Assembly (NCBI GenBank): GCA_040374085.1 | Contig: JBEIVB010000007.1 | Coordinates: 1 to 46,926 of the forward strand | Direction of reading: 5' to 3' | DNA from: JBEIVB01 sp040374085 | GTDB lineage: Bacteria; Bacteroidota; Bacteroidia; UBA4408 | Length of the DNA: 46,926 nucleotides | Part shown: positions 8,106 through 16,905 of the stretch, piece after piece | Position numbering within the stretch: the first letter of the stretch is position 1 | Layout of the letters: every line of letters begins with the position of its first letter | Notes under the pieces: generated by a model | What the model was told of the DNA's origin: nothing | Seen by the model: the letters and a program-made list of their open reading frames with translations, nothing else | The model's database searches: none | Made by a program: the position numbers and the translations under genes

Positions 8106-9251
8106 TTACAGCGATTGAATGGCTTCTACAACGTACCTATAATCGTCTTCCATCATACGATTATGAAGCGGAATGGCCATGGAGAAGTTGTTTGCATCTC
8201 GAGCTCCCGGGAAATCGTTCGGAGAGAATCCGTAAAGATCACGGTAATATCCGAGCATGTGCACGGCGTGGGTCCCAGGGCGGGTTGAAATGCCCATTTC
8301 CTGAAGGCGCTCCATGATTTGGTTCCGAGAACCAGGCGATTTGGTTTCATCAACCATGGTAACGAAAGACTGCCAACCGTGCTTATATCCAGTTTCGGGA
8401 TTTGGACACCTCAACCACGATACATTTGATAAGGCGTTTCGATAAAATTCGGCCCAGCGTTCGCGCTCATCAATGAATTGGTCTAGCTTTTTGATCTGTA
8501 CCACCCCCACGGCTCCCTGCAGATCCGTCATCCGGTAATTGAATCCCAATAAATTGAAATCCGGCAGAATGTAGGGTCTTGGACCATGATGGCGTTGTTC
8601 CTCACTGATGCTTGCACCGTGGTTGCGGAGCATACCAATCAACTCAGCCAATTTATCATCGTTGGTTGTAATCATGCCTCCCTCACCGGTGGTAACCGAT
8701 TTGCGTGGGTGGAAGGAAAAGCATCCGATGGTGCCAAGGGCACCTGCAGAGGTTCCTTTGTAGGCAGCACCTGCGGCACAAGCCCCATCTTCAACCAACG
8801 GAATGTTACCGGCAACCTTTTTTATGGCATCCATATCTGCACACAAACCGAAAAGGTGAACCGGAATTATGGCTTTGGTTTTGCTGGTAATTTTTCGTGA
8901 AAGATCGTTCACATCCATATTGAACGTAACCGGATTCACGTCAACTAAAACAACCGTTGCACCTTGATAAACGACCACATTTGCGGTAGAAACCCAGGTA
9001 AAGGCAGGTACAATAACTTCATCTCCCGGACCAACGCCAAGGGCCACCAGCGCGAGGTGAAGAGCGGTTGTGGCAGATGTTACTGCAAAGGCATGCTTAA
9101 CCCCATGCCTGTGGGCAAAAAGTTCTTCAAACTCCCTTACCTTGGGTCCGCTGGTAAGCCATCCGCTTACAAGAGGCTCGCGTGTTGCAGCCCATTCTTC
9201 CTCGCCGGTTACAGGAAGACTAATGGGGATGTTTCGTTTTACCGTTTCCAT
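8106..9251 (-). CDS. DegT/DnrJ/EryC1/StrS-family PLP sugar aminotransferase
   Basis: The 381-residue product shows the classic sugar aminotransferase landmarks: VTSATTALHLALVALG (PLP phosphate cleft), GDEVIVPAFTWVSTAN, EDGACA with Asp155, and Lys184 in SFHPRKSVTTGEGGM, which forms the Schiff base with PLP. The motif FNYRMTDLQGA follows. The enzyme transfers an amino group from glutamate to a keto-sugar nucleotide. It lies 12 nt downstream of the epimerase and 3 nt upstream of asnB. Together with the epimerase and NeuD-like acetyltransferase it suggests synthesis of an acetamido sugar precursor. Confidence 0.95.
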   Translation of the reverse strand: METVKRNIPISLPVTGEEEWAATREPLVSGWLTSGPKVREFEELFAHRHGVKHAFAVTSATTALHLALVALGVGPGDEVIVPAFTWVSTANVVVYQGATVVLVDVNPVTFNMDVNDLSRKITSKTKAIIPVHLFGLCADMDAIKKVAGNIPLVEDGACAAGAAYKGTSAGALGTIGCFSFHPRKSVTTGEGGMITTNDDKLAELIGMLRNHGASISEEQRHHGPRPYILPDFNLLGFNYRMTDLQGAVGVVQIKKLDQFIDERERWAEFYRNALSNVSWLRCPNPETGYKHGWQSFVTMVDETKSPGSRNQIMERLQEMGISTRPGTHAVHMLGYYRDLYGFSPNDFPGARDANNFSMAIPLHNRMMEDDYRYVVEAIQSL

Positions 9252-9263
9252 GTTGATGTATGA

Positions 9264-10232
9264 TTACTTTTGACGATCCCGCCAATCAATAAGTTTTTTC
9301 AATCCTTCCTCCAATCCAAACTGGTAGGTAAACCCAATTTCATGAGAAGCTTTCTGGGCTGAACCTATTCGGTTTTGAACCAACTGACGCGCATCATCGG
9401 CACCGTAAGGTACATATTTTACTTGAAGGGTTGATTCTTTCAATCTCAATATGGTGTCGCAGAGCGTTTTAATGCTCGTCTGAACCTCAGTGCCAACATT
9501 GTAGTACCCAAAGGTCGTAGGGCTAACGGCTGCACAAATGTTGGCTTTGGCCACATCTTCTACATAAATAAAATCATACGCCTGACTGCCGTCTCCATTG
9601 ATGCTGGGTGCTTCATGTGCATCTATTTTGTTGAGCATAATGGGAACTACGCCACTGTAAACAGCATGTTGGTCTTGCCCTGGGCCATAAACATTCATGT
9701 AGCGCAAGCCAATAACCGAAAGTCCATATCGGTCGTTGTAAGCGGTACACATAGCCTCGCCTGCAATTTTGGTTGCACCATAAAAGTTACGGTTCAGAAA
9801 TGGATGATTTTCGGTCATGGGAACCTCAACAGCATCGCCGTAAACCGAGGCAGAAGAGGAATAGACCAGCCTCTTTACCTTGTGCTTTACACATGCTTCT
9901 AAAACATTAAAAGTGCCCGCTACATTTACATCAAATGCAGTTCTGGGAAAATCCTTGCAGTGCAAAAGCCACATAGCGGCTAAATGAAAAACAACATCCA
10001 TTCCATCCATAGCCTTGTCCAACACATCGGTCTCGCGGAGATCACCACCAAAGGGGAAAACGCTGCACCTTGGGTCGTTTAGGGAATCGGAAATGTTGTC
10101 CATTTTTCCTCGAGCAAAGTTGTCGTATATCACGACCTCTTTTACAGGGTGCTTGAGCAACTCGGCTACCACGAATCCGCCAATAAATCCGGCTCCGCCG
10201 ATAACCAAAACACGTTTGTCTTTTAATTCCAT
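9264..10232 (-). CDS. NAD-dependent sugar-nucleotide epimerase/dehydratase (extended SDR)
   Basis: This 322-residue extended short-chain dehydrogenase has the NAD-binding motif GGAGFIG at 12-18, Asp37 in IYDNF for NAD preference, the SSSASVYG segment and the catalytic YGATK at 151-155. RYMNVYGPGQ and YDFIYVEDVA are conserved substrate-side motifs of UDP-glucose/UDP-GlcNAc epimerases and dTDP-glucose dehydratase-like proteins. The gene starts 2 nt after the ABC ATPase stop. Most likely it is a UDP-hexose 4-epimerase or related 4,6-dehydratase; the exact nucleotide sugar cannot be decided by eye. Confidence 0.93.
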   Translation of the reverse strand: MELKDKRVLVIGGAGFIGGFVVAELLKHPVKEVVIYDNFARGKMDNISDSLNDPRCSVFPFGGDLRETDVLDKAMDGMDVVFHLAAMWLLHCKDFPRTAFDVNVAGTFNVLEACVKHKVKRLVYSSSASVYGDAVEVPMTENHPFLNRNFYGATKIAGEAMCTAYNDRYGLSVIGLRYMNVYGPGQDQHAVYSGVVPIMLNKIDAHEAPSINGDGSQAYDFIYVEDVAKANICAAVSPTTFGYYNVGTEVQTSIKTLCDTILRLKESTLQVKYVPYGADDARQLVQNRIGSAQKASHEIGFTYQFGLEEGLKKLIDWRDRQK

Positions 10233-10234
10233 TT

Positions 10235-11503
10235 TTATGGTTGTGAAAGGGGTTGAAAATCAAAATCCGGATGAACCAAGGCATAACCAAATGATTGGTG
10301 CCAAGGGTAATACTCACCGCTACCACCCGAACGGTGGATAACGAGGTTGCCTATGTTCTGCAAAGATTCGTAGGGATAGCCATCGGAATCTAACATCGAA
10401 AGGTTGACTCTGTAACTGCCCGGCATCAAATTCTGTGGCAGGTTGTAGCGCACCCGATAATGGCCGGGAGTAAGATTCAATAAGTTGTTTTGTTTGAAGT
10501 TGCGCGAGGAAGAATACAACACTTCTTCTCCATGGCTGTTCACAATCATCAGACAAAAAATACCATCGGAAATGCTGTGCATCACATGAAGATCTATTTC
10601 AAAGCGAATGGGCTCATGAAGGCCAAATTCATCCATGGCGATTCCCTGCTGGTTGAACGCTTGAATTTTGTGTATGAGCATTTTCCCGGGATGAAACTGA
10701 TGCCGCGTAGCTCCTTCTGGTATGGCCCCAAATTCCATCATTACAGCATTCTCTCGGGCATACGCATCAATGGCCTCATCTATGCTTCCGGCAAGAACCA
10801 CCTCGCCTTTACGCATAAAGACTCCAGCGTTGCACAGACTCCTTACAGCCGCCATATTATGGCTCACAAACAAAATGGTTCTGCCTTCTTGCCGCGAAAT
10901 GTCCTGCATTTTTCCAATGCACTTTCGTTGAAAATCGCTGTCGCCAACCGCCAATACTTCGTCCACTACCAAAATCTCAGGTTCCAGATGCGCTGCAACT
11001 GCAAACGCCAACCGAACATACATACCCGATGAATACCTCTTTACAGGTGTATCAATGAACTGGCCAACTCCTGAAAAGGCCACAATTTCATCGAATTTAT
11101 GGGCAACCTCTTTTCGACTCATTCCCAGAATGGCACCATTTAAAAAGATGTTCTCTCTTCCGGTAAGGTCAGGATGAAACCCGGTTCCCACTTCAAGCAA
11201 GGATGCAATTCTACCGGCAACCCTGATTTGCCCGCGCGATGGACTCGTGATGCGCGACAGGACTTTCAATAGGGTGGATTTACCAGCCCCATTTTTACCT
11301 ACAATGCCAACTACATCTCCCTGCTTTACGTTGAAAGACACATCTTTTAGCGCCCAAAACCAGCCATCGTCCAATGTATTTTGTGGTTTGAATAGTTTGC
11401 CGGCGGCCGAACGCATGTCCTGCAAAAACGAATCGGCACCAACAGTACCCAAACGATATCGTTTCGATACGCCATCTACTTCTATCATGTTCTTAGCCAT
11501 CAT
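10235..11503 (-). CDS. wzt: Polysaccharide ABC exporter ATP-binding protein, Wzt type
   Basis: The 422-residue protein has an ATPase domain (1-245) with Walker A GKNGAGKST at 69-77, signature YSSGM at 157-161, Walker B ILVVDE at 177-182 and the H-loop His215. An insertion before Walker A (DGWFWALKDVSF) is typical of O-antigen/teichoic-acid exporters. Residues 255-422 form a Wzt-C-like beta-sandwich that in known systems binds the glycan terminus. It powers export of undecaprenyl-linked polysaccharide with a permease (Wzm), which is not in the window. Its ATG overlaps the stop of the topoisomerase gene by ATGA, and a second ATG follows at 11500. Confidence 0.93.
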   Translation of the reverse strand: MMAKNMIEVDGVSKRYRLGTVGADSFLQDMRSAAGKLFKPQNTLDDGWFWALKDVSFNVKQGDVVGIVGKNGAGKSTLLKVLSRITSPSRGQIRVAGRIASLLEVGTGFHPDLTGRENIFLNGAILGMSRKEVAHKFDEIVAFSGVGQFIDTPVKRYSSGMYVRLAFAVAAHLEPEILVVDEVLAVGDSDFQRKCIGKMQDISRQEGRTILFVSHNMAAVRSLCNAGVFMRKGEVVLAGSIDEAIDAYARENAVMMEFGAIPEGATRHQFHPGKMLIHKIQAFNQQGIAMDEFGLHEPIRFEIDLHVMHSISDGIFCLMIVNSHGEEVLYSSSRNFKQNNLLNLTPGHYRVRYNLPQNLMPGSYRVNLSMLDSDGYPYESLQNIGNLVIHRSGGSGEYYPWHQSFGYALVHPDFDFQPLSQP

Positions 11504-14097
11504 AAATCCAATGACATTTGTTGCTCCATGTCATCCAGGTTGGCTTGTATGGCGCGTATCCGCGTTAAATCCAGCTCCACCGGATTTCCTCCCTTTTCGT
11601 AAAAAAGCTCGCCCTGTGCCTCGGGTTGTGGCCGGAGATTTACTGCTTTTACTTTATATGCACTGAGGCGATTGCCCCGCGCTTTTAGTCCTTTTACCGC
11701 AATGATTTCGGCTAAGCGAATGCTTTCCGGGTCGGCCGCTTTGCCTTTCTGTTTGGCAAATTCAAGATCCACAATCGGGTCTTGTTGCGTGGTGGCCAAT
11801 TCCAGATAGGATCCTGGAATCTCCGATATGAAAAGCACCTTCTTATCAGATGCTTCTGCAAGAAATCGCTTCACGAAGAACTCTTTCCGCTCACCATCAA
11901 AGTAAATGGCCGTAATGGGGCGGTCGGGGTTGAATTTCTCAATGAGCACCAGATCTTCGTCGAAATGAGTGCTTAGGTCGAAGGTATGCAAGCGGTAGGT
12001 GCCTTGTTGGCTTACCGCTAAAATCTTATCGTCGGCGGCAAACTCGCCGAGGTAGGTTCCGCGTTGGTCTACGTTCAAGCGCTGCACACTGTCGTCGTAC
12101 CAAATCATGCGGGCACCCAAAGTGGAGAGCCCGCGTTCTTTTAAGACGATTTTCTTTACCGGATACTGGGTAACGATGTTGCCCTGAGAGGCCCGATTTT
12201 TTACCGCTAACTCAGAAAAATCAACATCAAACTGCAGCTTCTTCAGGTTGGGCATGGGCTTAAGCAGAATGGTAACTACCTCGGCCTCACCGTTTGGATT
12301 GCAGGTTAGGTAAAGGACTTTAGAGCCCTTGTTTCCACGGGTTAAATCGTACACTTTGTCGCGGGTTACTCCCGAAACGGCAAAGCGCTTTTTCATAACA
12401 TTACCCCTTGGACCATCTTGGTAGATGAGGTTGTACACGGTTCGCTCGTCGTTGCGTTGGAAAACCCCAATGTGCACGATGTCTTTGCCCACAAATGCTT
12501 TCTCCGAAACCTTACTTATGAGCATGGTGCCGTCTTCCCGAATCACAATAATGTCGTCGAGGGGCGAACAATCGCACACGCATTCATCCTTTTTCAGGTT
12601 TGTTCCGGCAAAACCTTCCCCACGATTTACATAAAGCTTTTCCGTGGCCATGATCACGTTGCTGGCCACGATGGTATCGAAAGGCCTCAGTTCGGTTTTC
12701 CGCTCCCGGCCTTTGCCGTATTTCTTCTTTAAGTTTTTGAAGTATTCAATGGCAAACTCGGTGAGGTTGGCCAAATGGTTGGCTTTCTCTTTGATTTGCT
12801 CATCCAGGCTCCGCATTTTCTCATCGGCTTTGTCGCTGTCGAAACGCGTAATGCGGATCATGGGAATTTGCGTGAGCCTATCCAGATCCTCTTCTGTGAT
12901 TTCACGCAACAGCTGCTTGCGATGAGAACGGAACTGCTCAAAAAGATATTCGAATAGCGCCGGCTTGTTTGTGTACTCCTTAAATTGAATGTACATCTCC
13001 TGCCGAATGAAAATCTTTTCAAGGCTGGAGAAAAAATAAGCTTCTTCTAATTGATTTTTTTGGTGCTCCAATTCCAGTCTCAGCAACTCCCGGGTATGCA
13101 GGGCAGAAGCTTTAAGAATCTCGCTTACTCCCGAAAAGCGCGGCTTTTCGTTTTCTATGATGCAGGCGTTGGGTGAAATGCTGACCTCGCAATCGGTAAA
13201 GGCATATAAAGCATCTACTGTTTTATCTGGAGAAATTCCGGGCGGAAGGTGCACCACAATCTCAACATGCTCGGCAGTGTTGTCTTCTACTTTCTTAATC
13301 TTGATTTTCTCTTTGTCGTTAGCCGCCAGAATGGAATCAATGAGACTGGTGGTGTTGGTGCCAAAGGGAATCTCGGTAATAACAAGTTGCTTTTTCTCGT
13401 TGATGGAGATGCGCGCCCGAACCCTAATTTTTCCTCCCCGTAATCCATCGTTGTAGTTGCCGGCATCCATCAGCCCACCCGTTGGAAAATCGGGAACAAG
13501 ATTTACCCGCTTGCCCCGCATCACGTCCACGCAGGCGTCGAGCAGTTCGTTGAAGTTGTGCGGAAGAATCTTGCAGGCCAAGCCCACGGCAATGCCCTCT
13601 ACTCCCTGAGCGAGAAGCAAAGGAAACTTTATGGGCAGAGCAAGGGGCTCTTTGTTGCGCCCATCGTATGACGATTGCCATGCGGTAATATTTGGGTTGA
13701 AGGCAACCTCAAGGGCAAATTTAGAGAGGCGCGCCTCAATGTAACGAGGTGCAGCAGCCGAATCGCCGGTGAAAATGTTGCCCCAGTTCCCCTGGCAATC
13801 GATGAGAAGATCTTTCTGACCTAAACCCACCATGGCATCGCCAATGCTGGCATCGCCATGTGGGTGGTATTTCATGCAGTGACCAATTACATTGGCCACC
13901 TTGTTGTAACGTCCATCCTCCAACTCCCATAAGGAATGAAGAATGCGGCGCTGAACGGGTTTTAAGCCGTCTTCCAAATAAGGAACAGCACGCTCAAGTA
14001 TTACATAACTGGCATAATCCAGGAACCACTGTTGGTACATGCCTGAAACAGGCACAAGGTGTTGGCCCTCAAACTTCGGCTCGTTTGTCTCTTCCAT
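11500..14097 (-). CDS. parC: DNA topoisomerase IV subunit A (Bacteroidota-type ParC/GyrA-like)
   Basis: From ATG 14097 the product is 865 residues. It has the type IIA breakage-reunion domain: KPVQRRIL, KYHPHGDAS, and the catalytic tyrosine in AAAPRYIEARLS (Tyr119), then the coiled-coil gate and a C-terminal beta-pinwheel from about residue 480. An in-frame ATG at 14121 would overlap the -7 promoter element at 14119-14126, and related proteins start near MEETNEP, so 14097 is preferred. The enzyme decatenates chromosomes with ParE. The residue after GD in the quinolone pocket is Ala where E. coli has Ser; I recall this as usual in Bacteroidota. It is the first gene of the polysaccharide operon. 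Confidence 0.95.
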   Translation of the reverse strand: MEETNEPKFEGQHLVPVSGMYQQWFLDYASYVILERAVPYLEDGLKPVQRRILHSLWELEDGRYNKVANVIGHCMKYHPHGDASIGDAMVGLGQKDLLIDCQGNWGNIFTGDSAAAPRYIEARLSKFALEVAFNPNITAWQSSYDGRNKEPLALPIKFPLLLAQGVEGIAVGLACKILPHNFNELLDACVDVMRGKRVNLVPDFPTGGLMDAGNYNDGLRGGKIRVRARISINEKKQLVITEIPFGTNTTSLIDSILAANDKEKIKIKKVEDNTAEHVEIVVHLPPGISPDKTVDALYAFTDCEVSISPNACIIENEKPRFSGVSEILKASALHTRELLRLELEHQKNQLEEAYFFSSLEKIFIRQEMYIQFKEYTNKPALFEYLFEQFRSHRKQLLREITEEDLDRLTQIPMIRITRFDSDKADEKMRSLDEQIKEKANHLANLTEFAIEYFKNLKKKYGKGRERKTELRPFDTIVASNVIMATEKLYVNRGEGFAGTNLKKDECVCDCSPLDDIIVIREDGTMLISKVSEKAFVGKDIVHIGVFQRNDERTVYNLIYQDGPRGNVMKKRFAVSGVTRDKVYDLTRGNKGSKVLYLTCNPNGEAEVVTILLKPMPNLKKLQFDVDFSELAVKNRASQGNIVTQYPVKKIVLKERGLSTLGARMIWYDDSVQRLNVDQRGTYLGEFAADDKILAVSQQGTYRLHTFDLSTHFDEDLVLIEKFNPDRPITAIYFDGERKEFFVKRFLAEASDKKVLFISEIPGSYLELATTQQDPIVDLEFAKQKGKAADPESIRLAEIIAVKGLKARGNRLSAYKVKAVNLRPQPEAQGELFYEKGGNPVELDLTRIRAIQANLDDMEQQMSLDL

Positions 14098-14118
14098 GCA
14101 GGGATCAATGTAAGTCGG

Positions 14119-14126
14119 CAAAAATA
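14119..14126 (-). promoter_or_regulatory. -7 element TATTTTTG upstream of parC and the polysaccharide operon
   Basis: TATTTTTG read on the minus strand matches the Bacteroidota TAnnTTTG consensus, 21 nt before the ATG at 14097. No clear TTG -33 is seen at 19-21 nt. It overlaps the alternative ATG at 14121 and so argues against that start. Confidence 0.5.
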
Positions 14127-14636
14127 AGGTTAACCCCGAAGGCTAGCCGGTTTTCTCGGAGAATTTTTACCCAAGTTATTGGGCATTGCCTGCTCGGGGC
14201 TGTTAACCCTGTTTTTCTCTACAGGTGTTGGGGGCCTTTCCAATTTGTAGGAAAGGAGTTTTTGCAACGCTGAAAGCTTCTCTGCTAACGTGCACTTTGC
14301 TACTTGTTTCGCCTATTGCAGCGAACGACACGATTCGGGCGGCCATTGCCGCCGTCTCCCATAGATGCCGCACCCATGTCCTTCATCAACCGAGAAACTT
14401 TGGCAACCCAAGGCATTGTTTAGATGGAGCGGCATGAGTTTCGGCGCCGGATTCCCAGTCCAAATGGGTAAAAGATGCATGCTTCACACGCTCACCCGAG
14501 CCAATGCAATGGGGCAAATCATGAAAAAAAGTGAAACGAGGCGCATTCGAGTTCTGCTTGCCAGTCGTTTTGAATCCTTCTCGTTAAGTTTCGATGTGTT
14601 GATGCCAATGGCTGAACTGGGAATCGCCTATGGTTT
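14122..14636 (+). other. 515-base interval with no intact gene; possible decayed membrane/OMP gene at about 14270-14640
   Basis: Both flanking genes are on the minus strand, and the parC promoter is at the left end. On the plus strand a signal-peptide-like stretch ATLKASLLTCTLLLVSPIAA (about 14265-14324) closes at a stop near 14437. A second frame running to 14640 carries SGMSFGAGFPV, MLHT and KKSETRRIRV in that order, recalling the end of a Bacteroidota outer-membrane barrel protein. The frames do not join, so if real this is a frameshifted remnant. No RNA gene or repeat is seen. Confidence 0.3.
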
Positions 14637-15662
14637 TTAATTGGAATACCGCCTTTTGCAATCTCGAATCATTTCCCTCAAGTTGCCTTTGTTTTGCACC
14701 CTAAGCACAAGTGCGAGAGAATCGAACAGTTGAAAATAGGTACGGTGGCCACCCACAGCAGCATTTCCACCTCTCCATAAATGCCGAATCATGGTTTCTT
14801 TCTTCACCTCCGGCAACCCGGGTTGGGCCATCAAGCGGGCAGAAAGTTGAGTCAACAGCAGCTTTTTCTTTTGTGCTCGTACCGGGGTGGGCACATGCAG
14901 GGTTTGCTCGTAGAGGCTGTCGAGTGCACGTCCCACCATCTCCCAAATCGCAACACGCAGTTGCCTTTCCTTTCCGTTGCGCCTTGCCTCAAGCACGGCC
15001 TTGGATTCAATCCCATAGCGTTTTCCCAAATAATCCAAGGCCAACTGCTCGCCCAGAAATTCGGCCAGGTTTTCGTTGAATGGACCGTCTCCCGGAACAA
15101 AAAAGGTTTTGTGCACCAACTCATGAAGCAAGGTCTCTGCTCTCGATGCCTCGTTGCCTTTCAGCATGCCGGGCATAACCGGATCGTCGTACCAGCCCAA
15201 CCCCGACCATGCCTCCACTTCTCCCGTGTCTACATCAAATTCCTGATTCCGCATGGCAAGCATTTCCTTCTTGAGCAGGGCAGGGGAGAAGAAGCCTCGG
15301 TAGGGCAAGCGCCCAATAATGGGATACCACCACGTATGAGCACGGGTAGAAAAAGCCGGAGCCGCAGTTAATACCACCAAACGCGGACAAGTGCCCGGTA
15401 GGCACACATCAGTATAGGCATCCTCAACCCGCAACCCCATGAGATGCCCATATTGGCGAATCGCGTTTATCTGATGAAATGCGGCTCGATGTTTCCGCCC
15501 TTCCGAGGCGGTAGATAAATCCTCAATTGACCGCCTGCTCCATAAAACAGAAACCTGTCCCCGGGCTTGACTCAGTCCATATTGTATGTCCTCTCGCTTC
15601 CATAAACCCAATATGCAAAGAGCTAAAGCAAGTCCGGTAAACACCCTTTTTTTCATGGACAT
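14637..15662 (-). CDS. Putative zinc aminopeptidase (Aminopep/DUF2265 family)
   Basis: The 341-residue product begins MSMKKRVFTGLALALCILGL, a signal peptide or membrane anchor. HELVH at 180-184 is a zinc HExxH motif, and FNENLAEFLGEQ from 195 supplies the downstream glutamate. THTWWYPIIGRLPYRGFF (110-125) and GWYDDPVMPGM are characteristic of the putative aminopeptidase family known mostly from Proteobacteria. Function has been assigned to the family by motif only. Signal sequence and motif suggest periplasmic or membrane-attached action. It is separated from siaC by a terminator, so it probably has its own promoter, which I did not locate. Confidence 0.82.
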   Translation of the reverse strand: MSMKKRVFTGLALALCILGLWKREDIQYGLSQARGQVSVLWSRRSIEDLSTASEGRKHRAAFHQINAIRQYGHLMGLRVEDAYTDVCLPGTCPRLVVLTAAPAFSTRAHTWWYPIIGRLPYRGFFSPALLKKEMLAMRNQEFDVDTGEVEAWSGLGWYDDPVMPGMLKGNEASRAETLLHELVHKTFFVPGDGPFNENLAEFLGEQLALDYLGKRYGIESKAVLEARRNGKERQLRVAIWEMVGRALDSLYEQTLHVPTPVRAQKKKLLLTQLSARLMAQPGLPEVKKETMIRHLWRGGNAAVGGHRTYFQLFDSLALVLRVQNKGNLREMIRDCKRRYSN

Positions 15663-15676
15663 GGAAAGAAAAATAC

Positions 15677-15703
15677 AAAAAAAAAGCTGCCTCGAAAGGC
15701 AGC
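15677..15703 (-). terminator. Intrinsic terminator of the siaB-siaC unit
   Basis: A 7-bp stem (GCTGCCT/AGGCAGC) with a four-base loop is followed, on the minus strand, by nine T residues. It lies 24 bases beyond the siaC stop. Confidence 0.9.
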
Positions 15704-15726
15704 CTTGTGATGGTTCGTTTGATGGA

Positions 15727-16110
15727 TTACTCCTTTACCATGATCATGTTGAAGGGCACGTTGATGATGGCCTGGTAATCTTCACCCGCCTCGCTCATGT
15801 CTTCATCGTCCTCTTCAAAATGCCAGTTTATTTGAACCTGACTGTTTCCACCTTTGTTGATGCTTTCCAACTTCTTAAACACATCCAAAATGCACTTGGA
15901 AGAACTCGTATTAAAATACTCGAGCTGGATGTTTACGTTGGTTTGCGCCTTTGGTGAAAAGGCATATTTGTCGAGCCAATCCATTAAGGGTTTGTAAAAC
16001 TCAATGGAGTTTTCGGGTATGGAACGACCCCTTATTTCCACCACTCCACCCTGTGGGTCGGCTTTGATGGTTGGAGTTTTGGCAGTACCTTCAATGTTTA
16101 GGTTTTCCAT
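15727..16110 (-). CDS. siaC: SiaC-family regulatory phosphoprotein (DUF1987)
   Basis: This 127-residue protein matches the DUF1987/SiaC family in length and in landmarks: IKADPQGGVVEIRGRSIPEN, FYKPLMDWLDKY, and the LEYFNTSSSKCILDVFKKLE region whose Thr is the site phosphorylated in Pseudomonas SiaC. In Pseudomonas, SiaB phosphorylates SiaC, SiaA dephosphorylates it, and unphosphorylated SiaC activates the diguanylate cyclase SiaD. Here only the SiaB partner is next door (3-nt gap upstream) and no GGDEF or PP2C gene is in view, so the output partner is unknown. An acidic stretch EEDDEDMSEAGED lies near the C-terminus. Confidence 0.88.
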   Translation of the reverse strand: MENLNIEGTAKTPTIKADPQGGVVEIRGRSIPENSIEFYKPLMDWLDKYAFSPKAQTNVNIQLEYFNTSSSKCILDVFKKLESINKGGNSQVQINWHFEEDDEDMSEAGEDYQAIINVPFNMIMVKE

Positions 16111-16113
16111 GGA

Positions 16114-16662
16114 TCACGCAATTTTTATGTTCAGACTGAAAAATGAATACAAATCGTCAACAGTGCGGAAGCTGTAGTTGAGCTTCTGTCCAGATTTGCG
16201 GGCAATGTCAATCATGCCGAGGCCTCCGCCGCCCTTCTCTGAGAACTCCTCGTTGTTTAGTACTTCTTTGTAATACTCTTTAAGCTCTTCCTTGGACATG
16301 CTGTTGATCTTATCGAGCTTGGTGCGCAAAACATCCACGTTAGCACTTAGGATGTAATTGCCGGTAATGATGGTATACTCTCCATTTAATCGACCAATCA
16401 TAAAAATGGCAGTGCGGATGGCGCTGTTTGGGTCGGTTCCATCACCGGGCTTGGCGTCCAAATGGTGGTAAAGGTTCTGAAGACACTCCACCAAAACATT
16501 GTACACCTTCTTCTTAATCTTGGGCTCCTCTTGGATGTTCTCCAATTTGGATTCCATGATTTGAAGTATGGAGGTCAACAACTCAGAGGTTATGTCGCCC
16601 TTAAAGGACAACATAATCTTGTTTCGCTCCATTTGATTGTAAAATTCGAAGATATCCAACAT
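16114..16662 (-). CDS. siaB: SiaB-family protein kinase
   Basis: The 182-residue product fits the SiaB family. VLVECLQNLYHH (about 56-67) resembles the N-box of the GHKL ATPase fold, with Glu and Asn for magnesium and ATP, and EKGGGGLGMIDIARKSG (about 142-158) is the glycine-rich lid. In the known system it phosphorylates SiaC on Thr. The gene is first in a two-gene unit with siaC, with a promoter-like TACTTTTG at 16729-16736 and about 60 bases of leader. Partner pairing strongly supports both calls, but the pathway it controls here is not visible. Confidence 0.88.
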   Translation of the reverse strand: MLDIFEFYNQMERNKIMLSFKGDITSELLTSILQIMESKLENIQEEPKIKKKVYNVLVECLQNLYHHLDAKPGDGTDPNSAIRTAIFMIGRLNGEYTIITGNYILSANVDVLRTKLDKINSMSKEELKEYYKEVLNNEEFSEKGGGGLGMIDIARKSGQKLNYSFRTVDDLYSFFSLNIKIA

Positions 16663-16728
16663 AGGCTTATTGGTTTTGTTGGCCCCCGAACCCTTTTCCC
16701 GTACGCATCATCCTCATATCGATTACCG

Positions 16729-16757
16729 CAAAAGTAGAAATTGGAACGGATAAACAA
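16729..16757 (-). promoter_or_regulatory. Promoter of siaB-siaC: TTG-N18-TACTTTTG
   Basis: On the minus strand TTG at 16757-16755 and TACTTTTG at 16736-16729 are separated by 18 nt, matching the Bacteroidota -33/-7 pattern. Confidence 0.7.
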
Positions 16758-16905
16758 TAGGACAAATGAATTTTTCTCATGTTGGGATGATAGAGAGTTG
16801 GGGTGACCTCCCAAAAATGATGCGTTTTTGATTCCCGGCATCGGTTTTGATTCACTCATTTTCAACGTTCGGATGTTCACAAACAAACAGTATGCACACG
16901 ATTCG

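Noticed and set aside
10490..11032. 180-codon plus-strand ORF opposite the Wzt ATPase
   Set aside because: Antisense to a clear ABC ATPase, with no recognisable domain; typical mirror ORF.
14781..15371. 196-codon plus-strand ORF opposite the aminopeptidase
   Set aside because: Antisense to an HExxH protein with conserved motifs; no independent signals.
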